A stretch of DNA of 7,060 bases from Candidatus Fermentibacteraceae bacterium (lineage in GTDB: Bacteria > Fermentibacterota > Fermentibacteria > Fermentibacterales > JCC-6), in the NCBI GenBank assembly GCA_030596465.1, contig JAUVJW010000096.1:1-7060 (forward strand). The letters are read 5' to 3'. This document shows, in pieces, positions 1-6,418 of this stretch. A program made the position numbers and the translations under genes. Below the pieces are notes generated by a model, which was not told the DNA's origin, made no database searches, and worked only from the letters and a program-made list of their open reading frames with translations. Numbering within the stretch: the stretch's first letter is position 1; each line of letters starts with the position of its first letter.

Positions 1-440
1 AGTATCTGGTTCAGGGTTTCAGGGTTGACGGTGAGCTGTTCCTTGAGATAGAGCAGGATGTTGACAGAGTGGAAAAATCCCCTGAAGAGATCAGCGAAGA
101 AGAGATTTATGTGATAGCATATCTCGAAAGCATGAGTGCCAGCGGAGTGGCTATGGAGTACAACGCTGATCCTTACAGAAACACAATCAGTGAAGTTGAA
201 GTGGATGGAGAAGAAAGGATATGGGTTCGAAGAGGTACAGTACTTGAACCTGTTTTTGATGTCTATGACTTCAGCGGAGAAAAACTGTTCACCGCCTCAG
301 TTTCAGAAGCAGGCGATGCACTGGCTGCTGGTGACAACTTTGCGTTCTGGGACTTCAACATAGATGAACAGGGCATTATCGCCTATTCTATCAACCCCGA
401 GCTTTTCCAGCAGGTCTATATTCTGGAACTGGCTGAGTAA
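1..440 (+). CDS. 6-bladed beta-propeller-like protein, C-terminal part (5' end outside window)
   Basis: The reading frame is open from the left edge (first whole codon at base 3) to a TAA at 438-440, so this is the last ~145 residues of a larger protein. The visible part has the alternating blade pattern of 6-bladed/NHL-type beta-propellers. One blade contains ERIWVRR, then FDVYDFSGEKLFTASV (a 'value - variable identity - G-x-L' strand series). A last blade has NFAFWDFNIDEQGIIAYS and ends in VYILELAE. Such proteins are usually secreted or lipid-anchored and serve in binding or scaffolding. The signal sequence would lie upstream and cannot be checked. Methionine and GTG codons inside the visible part (for example at 69) are probably internal. 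Family assignment rests on pattern and is moderately sure; the exact role is unknown. Confidence 0.6.
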   Translation, partial: YLVQGFRVDGELFLEIEQDVDRVEKSPEEISEEEIYVIAYLESMSASGVAMEYNADPYRNTISEVEVDGEERIWVRRGTVLEPVFDVYDFSGEKLFTASVSEAGDALAAGDNFAFWDFNIDEQGIIAYSINPELFQQVYILELAE

Positions 441-462
441 CAGAAAAACTTTTTTCCCTGAC

Positions 463-483
463 GGGGGAGGTGTCACCTCCCCC
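463..483 (+). terminator. perfect GC-rich hairpin after the propeller gene
   Basis: The arms GGGGGAGGTG (463-472) and CACCTCCCCC (474-483) are exact reverse complements; with a 3-base loop the stem is 9 bp. It lies 22 bases after the stop codon at 440. No T-run follows on the + strand (a run of six T's lies before it, at 450-455), so it is not a textbook intrinsic terminator. It may act as a 3'-end stabiliser or a terminator of another type. Confidence 0.5.
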
Positions 484-495
484 TGCTTGATCTAA

Positions 496-509
496 CACCT
501 TGAGAGGTG
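496..509 (+). repeat. small second hairpin, complementary to the first
   Basis: CACCT (496-500) and AGGTG (505-509) pair across a 4-base TGAG loop. The same AGGTG/CACCT words occur in the hairpin at 463-483, so the two structures could exchange partners (GAGGTG at 504-509 can pair with CACCTC at 474-479). It lies in the leader of the DUF2164 gene. The stem is only 5 bp, so an independent role is uncertain. Confidence 0.3.
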
Positions 510-584
510 GATTACGGCTATATTAAAGATGTTCGTTTACCGGATATCAGATCGGATTGTGCCTGCTGAAGAGGGGAGGACTGT

Positions 585-848
585 TTGACCGAACGATTAC
601 CGGGTGATGTGGAGATATCTATGGAAGAGAGAAAAGCGTTAATCCGGGACATCGCTGAGTTTTTTGATGCTCAGTTTGAACAGGAGGTCTCCGAGTTCAG
701 GGCAGGGATGATACTTGATTTCTTTCTTCTGAAGCTCTCTCCGGTTGTTTACAACAGCGCAATCTATGATGCCAGGGCATTTCTTTCAGAGAGGCTTGAA
801 GATATGGAAGCAACTCTTTTTGCTAAAGTACCGAGGAGTAGAAAATGA
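585..848 (+). CDS. DUF2164 family protein
   Basis: Small acidic cytosolic protein of 87 residues with no signal peptide or membrane segment. It matches the DUF2164 pattern over its whole length: an N-terminal 'EIS-EERKALI' start of helix 1, then FFDAQFEQEVSEFRA, the LDFFLLKLSP core, and VYNSAIYDARAFLSERLEDME. Family members are usually about 75-90 residues and have no established function. The start chosen is TTG at 585, preceded by a strong purine-rich ribosome site (GAGGGGAGGA, 571-580). It keeps the conserved residues just before EERKALI. An ATG at 621 (weaker GGAG at 611-614) would give 75 residues and is the main alternative. The TGA stop overlaps the ATG of the next gene (ATGA at 845-848), indicating translational coupling. 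Family call is fairly sure; function is unknown. Confidence 0.8.
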   Translation: MTERLPGDVEISMEERKALIRDIAEFFDAQFEQEVSEFRAGMILDFFLLKLSPVVYNSAIYDARAFLSERLEDMEATLFAKVPRSRK

Positions 849-1909
849 AGTACCTTTTGCCTCTGTTTTTCATTGCAGGCTTTTCTGTGAGTCTTACGGG
901 AGCGGAGATGGCTGTTTATACAGGTGAGGGAACCTGGGATGATGGGATCACAGCTTTTGTTCAATTCCTTGAATGGAAAGAGATTACATACGAGTTTGTT
1001 TCTTCGGAGGAGGTGAATACCTATCCGCTGAAAGAGTACTACGAGGCGATCTATTTCCCCGGCGGTGACGCCGACTATTATGACTCTGATATAAATTTGA
1101 ACGGGATACAGCATATTCAGGAGCTGGTGAGTGAAGGCGGAGGATACATCGGGATGTGCGCCGGAGCTGAGTTTGCCTGCGATAAATTTATCTGGGAGGG
1201 TTTTGTCTGTGATTACTCACTGGATCTTTTTGACGGAACTGCTGTAGGACCCATTGATGTCATTGCCCCATGGCCGGAATACGCAATGACATCTTTAACC
1301 ATGAACAGCGGGAATCCCATAAATCAGTATGAGCCTGACACAGAAGTCATACTGTACTGGGGAGGTTCCGCCTTTTACCCGCACAGTGGTGCTGTGATTG
1401 ATACAGTCGCGTCCTATGATGAATACAACAGCAGAAATGCCATAATCAATCTCAATTACGGCAGTGGAAGGGTTTTGCTAATTGGTCCCCATCCGGAAAT
1501 TGAAGAGGACGATGACAGAGACAGCACGGATGTGGCACAGGAGCAGGATGATTTCGGTTCAGACTGGCCATTTCTGTGGTCTTCGGTGGACTGGCTTCTC
1601 GGCAGACCCATTACATCTCCGAATACTTCCATTACTTCATCTTCCAGTTCTGAAACGCAGTTCTCAGTTTCACCCAACCCATTCAGTTCGACCACAGTTA
1701 TTCACTTTAACCTGACCTGCCCCGGTTCAGTGAGTATCCAGTTGTTTGATCTGTCCGGCAGGATGATAGATCAATTCTTCTATGGGATTCTTCAGGCAGG
1801 AGATCAGGCAGTCAATCTGGACACTTCGTCGTGGACCGTGGGGAAATACTTAATTCATTTAAACACGGGAAACTCTACCATTACTCAGAGATGCGTGCTG
1901 GTCAGATAG
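845..1909 (+). CDS. secreted BPL_N/class I glutamine-amidotransferase-like protein with type IX-style sorting tail
   Basis: 354 residues. Residues 1-20 form a signal peptide (MKYLL, hydrophobic core, ending near LTGA). Residues ~21-252 resemble the biotin-protein-ligase N-terminal domain (BPL_N), a class I glutamine-amidotransferase-like fold. It shows FPGGD at 71-75, the nucleophile elbow GGGYIGMCAGA with Cys105, and GPHPE with His216 and Glu218, a full apparent Cys-His-Glu triad. A low-complexity Ser/Thr linker (about 257-271) leads to a C-terminal domain (~272-354) that begins FSVSPNPFSSTT and contains QLFDLSGRMI and SWTVGKYLIHL, as in Por-type secretion-system tails. The protein is therefore probably exported and then secreted or surface-attached. 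The substrate is unknown; no biotin ligase catalytic domain is present. The ribosome site GAGGAG (833-838) lies inside the end of the upstream DUF2164 gene. Domain calls are confident; activity is inferred. Confidence 0.85.
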   Translation: MKYLLPLFFIAGFSVSLTGAEMAVYTGEGTWDDGITAFVQFLEWKEITYEFVSSEEVNTYPLKEYYEAIYFPGGDADYYDSDINLNGIQHIQELVSEGGGYIGMCAGAEFACDKFIWEGFVCDYSLDLFDGTAVGPIDVIAPWPEYAMTSLTMNSGNPINQYEPDTEVILYWGGSAFYPHSGAVIDTVASYDEYNSRNAIINLNYGSGRVLLIGPHPEIEEDDDRDSTDVAQEQDDFGSDWPFLWSSVDWLLGRPITSPNTSITSSSSSETQFSVSPNPFSSTTVIHFNLTCPGSVSIQLFDLSGRMIDQFFYGILQAGDQAVNLDTSSWTVGKYLIHLNTGNSTITQRCVLVR

Positions 1910-2024
1910 TTTTGTTCTGAAATTGATTTGTTCAAGCTTATTTGAGGCTATGGAGCATGTGGGGCTTGACCTGAATGAAGCAGTTCAGCCATTGTACAGA
2001 GCGTGTTGCATAAAAGGAGGAAGC

Positions 2025-2891
2025 ATGATAAGTGCAAATGTGTTGTTATCTCTTGTATTAATTCTACCGCATTTTGTTCTTCATGGAGGTATGGCACAGA
2101 GTGACTCCCAGCGGAGTTCCGGTGCACAGAGGCTTTCAGCTGGAGATGTGAACGCTGGTCCTGTAAGCGGTATGGAGTTCTCGTATATTCCATCAGGCAG
2201 CTTTCTTATGGGGTCTCCTGATTCCGAAGTTGATCGTGCTGCTAATGAAGGTCCGCAACATACCGTAGAGATTGCAGCATTTGAGATGATGACCACGGAA
2301 GTTACCCAGGGAATGTGGTTTGAGGTTATGGGAACCAGCATAAGAGAATGCAGAGACAGGGTTGATACTGACCTGCCCCTGAAAGGTGAAGGATCCGATT
2401 ATCCCATGCACTACATCAGCTGGCATGATTGCCAGGATTTTATCCTGGCAATAAACGAGCTTGACAGGGGGGGTAATACCTACCGGCTGCCTACCGAGGC
2501 TGAATGGGAATACGCGTGCAGAGCTGAAACATCAACCCGCTATTACTGGGGAATTCGTTCTTTACCGCATACGATTGATCTGTATTGCTGGTGTGGTGCC
2601 AACTCAGGTGATACAACAAATCCTGTGGCTCTTAAGAATCCCAACGGATGGGGTCTGTACGATATGAGTGGTAATGTTTATGAATGGTGTGAAGATGCTT
2701 ACCACAACAGCTATTCGGGAGCCCCTCTGGATGGCTCGGCCTGGTGCGACAGTACAGTATTCAGGTGTGTTGTTCGAGGTGGCAGCTGGAGGAGCGAACA
2801 GGAGCATTGCCGTTCCGCTTTTCGTCACTTCTTCACCGGTGAACGCAGAAATCTGAGCCTTGGTTTCCGCCTTGTAAGATTGGTGGAATAA
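2025..2891 (+). CDS. secreted SUMF1/FGE-fold protein (formylglycine-generating-enzyme family), copy 1
   Basis: 288 residues from ATG 2025, chosen because AAAGGAGG (2013-2020) lies 4 bases upstream and the first ~24 residues are a signal peptide (hydrophobic core, GGMA|Q cleavage site). The frame is open back to a TTG at 1923, but that start has no ribosome site and would bury the signal. The mature protein is a full FGE-sulfatase (SUMF1) domain: GMEFSYIPSGSFLMGS, TTEVTQGMWFEVMG, RLPTEAEWEYACR, WGLYDMSGNVYEWCED, RGGSW and GFRLVR. In true formylglycine-generating enzymes two cysteines follow GGS (human Cys336 and Cys341). Here the first is Ser257 and only the second, Cys262, remains, so sulfatase activation is unlikely. 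SUMF1-fold proteins without that pair have diverse oxidase, binding or unknown roles. It is a close paralogue of the gene at 4587 and lies 18 bases before the DUF1576 gene. Confidence 0.88.
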   Translation: MISANVLLSLVLILPHFVLHGGMAQSDSQRSSGAQRLSAGDVNAGPVSGMEFSYIPSGSFLMGSPDSEVDRAANEGPQHTVEIAAFEMMTTEVTQGMWFEVMGTSIRECRDRVDTDLPLKGEGSDYPMHYISWHDCQDFILAINELDRGGNTYRLPTEAEWEYACRAETSTRYYWGIRSLPHTIDLYCWCGANSGDTTNPVALKNPNGWGLYDMSGNVYEWCEDAYHNSYSGAPLDGSAWCDSTVFRCVVRGGSWRSEQEHCRSAFRHFFTGERRNLSLGFRLVRLVE

Positions 2892-2909
2892 GTCAGTCTC
2901 CGTGAAAGA

Positions 2910-4178
2910 ATGAAGGAGAATGTTATAGAAAACCAGAATAAAACACTGTTGTTCCTTCTTGTCTTTATCATGTTTTCTATTATTGTCACTGGAATTGCTG
3001 CAGATGGAGCAGGCAGAGCATTCAACGGGTTTCTTGAATTACAGTTTCGACCGGCAAGGCTTATCAGTGACTACATTAGTGAAAGAGGTATCGGCGCCTC
3101 TCTCATAAACGCTGCTGCAGTGGGAATGACAGGGTTGATTCTTATATTGATAGCTAAAGTTCAGCTGTCCGGCCCTACTTTTGCCGCTCTTTTTACCATG
3201 ATGGGTTTCGCGCTTTTCGGTAAAACACCGATGAATATTCTTCCAATAATCCTTGGTGTTTTTCTTGCCGGCAGGCTGGTAGGCAAGAGCTTTTCCGAAT
3301 ATCTGATAATCGCTCTGTTCGGAACTGCCCTGGGCCCTCTGGTCAGCATGGTAACAGTTGAGATGGGACTCAGTGGCTTATCAGCGGTGGTGGTTGGAAC
3401 AGGCGCGGGGATTGCCACAGGTTTCATGCTTCCGGCGATAGCTGTTTCCGTACTTCATTTCCATCAGGGGTACAGCCTTTACAATCTGGGTCTTTCCTGC
3501 GGTTTTTTCGCCCTTTTTGCCGCTGCGTTTTTCAGAGCGGGAGGACATGTTTTTGAGGGTCTGATGATGTGGCATACAAGTGATTCTGCTGTTCTGATAT
3601 TATTGGTTCCAGTTCTTTCAGTTGTTTTGATTCTAACAGGGTTGTTTTCAGAGGGAAAGGAGGGTTTGAGGAGTTTTGTTGCTGTTCAAAAGCATACAGG
3701 TAGACTGCCTTCTGATTTTATGGATCTTGAATCCGTTGGTGGCTCTTTGATAAACGCCGGTCTTATTGGTCTTGCTGGCTCTGCCTACATCCTGATAATT
3801 GGCGGTGATTTTAACGGTCCTACAATTGGAGGACTGCTGACCATCATAGGCTTTGGAGCATTCGGAACACATTTGAAAAACTCCTGGCCCGTTGTGGCGG
3901 GAGTGATTGTGGCCTCACTTATTTTCGGCAAGTCTCTTACCTCGCAGGGTGTGCTTCTTGCCGTTATTTTCTGTACTACCCTTGCTCCGCTTGCAGGGGC
4001 ATTCGGGATTATTACCGGTCTGGCAGCCGGGTTCATTCACCTTGTTCTTGTTCACCAGACAGGATCCTGGCAGGGTGGTATGAATCTCTATAACAACGGT
4101 TTTGCAGGCGGTCTTACCGCCACATTGATAGTTTCAGTAATTGCCTGGTACCGTTCCAGGAATTCCGGTTTCAAGTGA
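2910..4178 (+). CDS. DUF1576 family polytopic membrane protein with internal duplication
   Basis: 422 residues, strongly hydrophobic, with roughly ten to twelve predicted membrane segments beginning with one at about 13-31. It matches the DUF1576 integral-membrane family, which has no proven function. The protein is an internal duplication. Residues ~58-150 (SLINA at 64-68, GPTFAALFTMMGFALFGK, GKSFSEYL, GTALGPL) reappear at ~273-370 (SLINA at 279-283, GPTIGGLLTIIGFGAFG, GKSLTSQG, TTLAPL). A glycine-rich turn plus 'SLYNLG' (189-194) recurs as 'NLYNNG' (392-397). Such inverted or tandem pseudo-symmetry is typical of channels and carriers, which suggests transport, but no substrate can be named. 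The ATG at 2910 lacks a clear ribosome site (only GTGAAAG upstream), so translation may depend on the preceding SUMF1 gene, 18 bases away. The next gene begins 22 bases after the stop. Confidence 0.82.
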   Translation: MKENVIENQNKTLLFLLVFIMFSIIVTGIAADGAGRAFNGFLELQFRPARLISDYISERGIGASLINAAAVGMTGLILILIAKVQLSGPTFAALFTMMGFALFGKTPMNILPIILGVFLAGRLVGKSFSEYLIIALFGTALGPLVSMVTVEMGLSGLSAVVVGTGAGIATGFMLPAIAVSVLHFHQGYSLYNLGLSCGFFALFAAAFFRAGGHVFEGLMMWHTSDSAVLILLVPVLSVVLILTGLFSEGKEGLRSFVAVQKHTGRLPSDFMDLESVGGSLINAGLIGLAGSAYILIIGGDFNGPTIGGLLTIIGFGAFGTHLKNSWPVVAGVIVASLIFGKSLTSQGVLLAVIFCTTLAPLAGAFGIITGLAAGFIHLVLVHQTGSWQGGMNLYNNGFAGGLTATLIVSVIAWYRSRNSGFK

Positions 4179-4200
4179 GTAACTTTTTGGAGTGACTGCT

Positions 4201-4587
4201 ATGAAAAGAAAAGACTTGATTCTTCATCTTGTAGGCGAAATATCCAGTTTTCTTCTGGATGAAGATCCCAGGCGGCTTGTTATTTCCCTTCACCAGGAAG
4301 AGAACGGACTTCATCTCTGTTTTCTGGATGAGAACACACACACCGAAGAGGAACTGAGCAGGATCGAACAGAAGTTGAACAGCCGGAAGAGGCCTGAACT
4401 GGCTGGCTACTACGGCTCTATGACAGGTCATGATATGCTGGGAGCTTCCCGTCTCAATCTGCTCGGCTGGCAGGTGAAACATTGCGATGTCTCTAGTATT
4501 GGCAGTGGTATCAAGATAGATATCTGGCTTGGAGGCGACGATTTTCAGAATGATCAGTTCACAATTCCAAAGAATGGAGACGAATAA
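4201..4587 (+). CDS. small hypothetical protein, possibly a degenerate GHKL (HATPase-like) domain
   Basis: 128 residues from ATG 4201, with TTGGAG (4187-4192) 8 bases upstream; an in-frame GTG at 4192 is less likely because it overlaps that site. There is no signal peptide or membrane segment, so it is cytosolic. I do not recognise a named family. The order of elements resembles the last part of a histidine-kinase-type ATPase: LVISLHQEENGLHLCFLDEN (the strand pair that normally carries the DxGxG box), a long helix with EEELSRIEQKLNSR, then LNLLGWQVKHCD and IGSGIKIDIWL (like the final 'GTG...F' strand). The N-box asparagine and DxGxG glycines are not evident, so ATP binding is doubtful. The TAA stop shares its last base with the ATG of the next gene, so the two are probably coupled. 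Real gene: confident. GHKL kinship: tentative. Confidence 0.7.
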   Translation: MKRKDLILHLVGEISSFLLDEDPRRLVISLHQEENGLHLCFLDENTHTEEELSRIEQKLNSRKRPELAGYYGSMTGHDMLGASRLNLLGWQVKHCDVSSIGSGIKIDIWLGGDDFQNDQFTIPKNGDE

Positions 4588-5420
4588 TGCTTATATATGT
4601 TCTTTATCTGCTCCGCCCACGGATATGGATATTTCTTCTGATGTTCGCTCTTTTCAAATTCCAGGGAGATGTATCTTCTTCAGCGACTGTTGCCGGTTCT
4701 GTATCAGCAGGCCCACTGACTGGTATGGAATTTGCATATATCCCGTCAGGTAATTTCCTCATGGGCTCTCTCGCTTCAGAGGAGATTCCAGAGAATGAGC
4801 AACCTCAGCATTCTGTAGAGATATCTGCTTTTCAGCTTATGACAACAGAGGTAACGCAGGGAATGTGGGAAGAGGTCATGGGCGAGACTGCTTTTGAGAA
4901 CCGGAATATGGATAAGGGGCAGGGAGAGGATTATCCCATGTATCGTGTTTCATGGGATGATTGTGATGGCTTCATACAGAGGCTTAACGAAATCGATCAT
5001 TCCCATCATTATCGCCTTCCAACTGAGTCAGAGTGGGAGTATGCCTGCCGAGGTGGAACTACAACATTGTTTTACTGGGGGGACAGTGATTCAGAGAGTG
5101 TAATAGATGACTTCTGCTGGCATCGCCTGAACTCCGACTTTGTCGCCCATCCTGTTGCCTCAAAACAACCGAATAACTGGGGTCTCTATGATATGAGCGG
5201 CAATTTAGGTGAATGGTGCTATGACTGGTATTATGACAGTTACAATGGAGCTCCCGCCGATGGCAGTGCGCTGGAATCATCCGGTTCTTACATAGGCGTT
5301 ACCCGGGGAGGGGGCTGGTCCACCGTTCCAATGTTCTGCCGTTCGGCAACCCGCTATTACATCAGTTTTATTCTTGGTGCTGTTGACGTGGGCTTCCGCC
5401 TGGTGAGATCGCCTGTATGA
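4587..5420 (+). CDS. secreted or membrane-anchored SUMF1/FGE-fold protein, copy 2
   Basis: 277 residues. The N-terminus (LLRPR, then IWIFLLMFALF, about residues 10-25) is a signal peptide or uncleaved anchor; there is no clear cleavage motif. The SUMF1 domain fills ~44-277: GMEFAYIPSGNFLMGS, TTEVTQGMWEEVMG, YRLPTESEWEYACRGG, NNWGLYDMSGNLGEWCYDW, TRGGGW and VGFRLVRS. Of the two FGE catalytic cysteines, only the second is kept (Cys251); the first is Thr246, and GGS is GGG. It is a close paralogue of the protein at 2025-2891, down to the 'AGP-x-x-GMEF' junction. The ribosome site GGAG (4576-4579) lies within the previous gene, with stop and start overlapping as TAATG. It is the last gene of the + strand run and ends just before the hairpin at 5426. 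It is unlikely to be a true formylglycine-generating enzyme. Confidence 0.88.
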   Translation: MLIYVLYLLRPRIWIFLLMFALFKFQGDVSSSATVAGSVSAGPLTGMEFAYIPSGNFLMGSLASEEIPENEQPQHSVEISAFQLMTTEVTQGMWEEVMGETAFENRNMDKGQGEDYPMYRVSWDDCDGFIQRLNEIDHSHHYRLPTESEWEYACRGGTTTLFYWGDSDSESVIDDFCWHRLNSDFVAHPVASKQPNNWGLYDMSGNLGEWCYDWYYDSYNGAPADGSALESSGSYIGVTRGGGWSTVPMFCRSATRYYISFILGAVDVGFRLVRSPV

Positions 5421-5425
5421 TAACA

Positions 5426-5458
5426 CTGCAGCCCCGGATACAGAGCTCGGGGCTGCAG
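5426..5458. terminator. hairpin between convergent genes (bidirectional end signal)
   Basis: CTGCAGCCCCG (5426-5436) and CGGGGCTGCAG (5448-5458) are exact reverse complements, 11 bp with an 11-base loop. It lies 5 bases after the stop of the second SUMF1 gene and 12 bases beyond the end of the convergent trxB gene, in a 50-base gap. Neither side has a strong T-run, so termination is inferred from position and stem strength. Confidence 0.6.
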
Positions 5459-5470
5459 GGGCAATTCAAG

Positions 5471-6406
5471 TTAATCAGTTGTTTTCTTCTGTTGAAGGAA
5501 GTCAATTGCGGACAGGGCGGCAATGGTGCCGTCGGCTACAGATGTTGTAATCTGCCGATAGCGTTTCTCCCTCAGGTCACCAGCGGCAAATACACCTGAT
5601 AAGTTGGTATGCATATGGTGGTCAGTTAAAATTTCACCATGTTCATTTGTGTCGAGTATATTTTTGAACATACCGGTGTTAGGTACATAACCGATGAAAA
5701 TGAAGCAACCTGCAGCGGGTATCTCTGTCTTTGCACCTGTTGTTTTTGAAGCAACAATTACCTTCTCAAGGTGCTCGTCACCGGCGAAGTCAACAATGTC
5801 CTGAGCCATAAGAAAGTGAATTTTATCATTCTTTCTGGCCTCCTCCACTATCCAGGGTTGGGCTTGAAAGTGATCGAACTCATGGACTATTGTTACTTTT
5901 GAAGCGAATTTTGTAAGCCCTACAGCCTCTTCAAGCGCTGAATTACCGCCTCCAATGGCAACTATCTCTTTGTCTGTGAAGAAATCTCCATCGCAGGTGG
6001 CGCAGTAAGAGATCCCGATTCCCTTGTACTGCTGCTCACTCTGCATACCCAGTTCCCGGGGAACACCACCAGTGGCAACAATTACCGCGTCGGCGTAGAA
6101 TGTACCTTCATCTTCCACTTCAACTGATTTCAGTTCATCGGACAGGTCAATTCCGAGTACGGGAGACTGTGTAAGCACATTGCAGCCGAAAGATTTCGCC
6201 TGCCGCAGCATGGTTTGAGAAATGTTCCATCCGGAGGTTGTTTCTACACCGGGGTAGTTGGCCACGGTATAGGACATGACCATCTGACCACCTGCGGTAC
6301 CGGAGTCTACCAGAAGAACCTTCTGGCGGGCCCGGGACAGATATATGCCTGCCGTCAGGCCGGCTGGACCTGCCCCCAGCACGATCACATCGTATTTCCG
6401 GTTCAT
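5471..6406 (-). CDS. trxB: thioredoxin-disulfide reductase-like flavoprotein
   Basis: 311 residues, close to the usual ~310-320 for low-molecular-weight thioredoxin reductases; cytosolic. Visible parts are the FAD-binding GAGPAG (11-16), the redox pair CATCDG (Cys135, Cys138), the second dinucleotide fold GGGNSALEEA (152-161), and the C-terminal FAD motif GVFAAGD (271-277) with RQITTSVADG. The established reaction passes electrons through FAD to the Cys pair and on to thioredoxin. Unusually, the HRRxxxR-type motif that binds the NADPH 2'-phosphate is HEFDHFQ (175-181): both arginines after His and the third basic residue are missing. NADPH use is therefore unlikely; NADH or another donor, as in the ferredoxin-linked flavin reductases of clostridia, is possible. 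The ribosome site AGGGGG is 8 bases before the ATG. The gene lies 12 bases after the atypical thioredoxin gene, so the two are one operon. Confidence 0.93.
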   Translation of the reverse strand: MNRKYDVIVLGAGPAGLTAGIYLSRARQKVLLVDSGTAGGQMVMSYTVANYPGVETTSGWNISQTMLRQAKSFGCNVLTQSPVLGIDLSDELKSVEVEDEGTFYADAVIVATGGVPRELGMQSEQQYKGIGISYCATCDGDFFTDKEIVAIGGGNSALEEAVGLTKFASKVTIVHEFDHFQAQPWIVEEARKNDKIHFLMAQDIVDFAGDEHLEKVIVASKTTGAKTEIPAAGCFIFIGYVPNTGMFKNILDTNEHGEILTDHHMHTNLSGVFAAGDLREKRYRQITTSVADGTIAALSAIDFLQQKKTTD

Positions 6407-6418
6407 AGAATCAGCCCC

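Noticed and set aside
764..1114. 116-codon - strand ORF
   Set aside because: It lies antisense to the DUF2164 and BPL_N genes, whose coding is well supported by family motifs; its translation shows no family pattern.
1966..1996. Promoter for the SUMF1 run (TTGACC near 1966)
   Set aside because: The -35-like word is good, but no acceptable -10 box occurs at 16-18 bases; only TTGTAC-like words at 19-20 bases. A promoter in the 1910-2024 gap is likely but cannot be placed.
1923..2024. Longer N-terminus of the first SUMF1 protein from TTG 1923
   Set aside because: No ribosome site precedes it, it would place 34 residues ahead of a clear signal peptide, and a strong AAAGGAGG sits before ATG 2025.
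4171..4482. 103-codon - strand ORF opposite the small coupled gene
   Set aside because: The + strand gene has a ribosome site and stop/start coupling with its neighbour; the antisense translation shows no family pattern.
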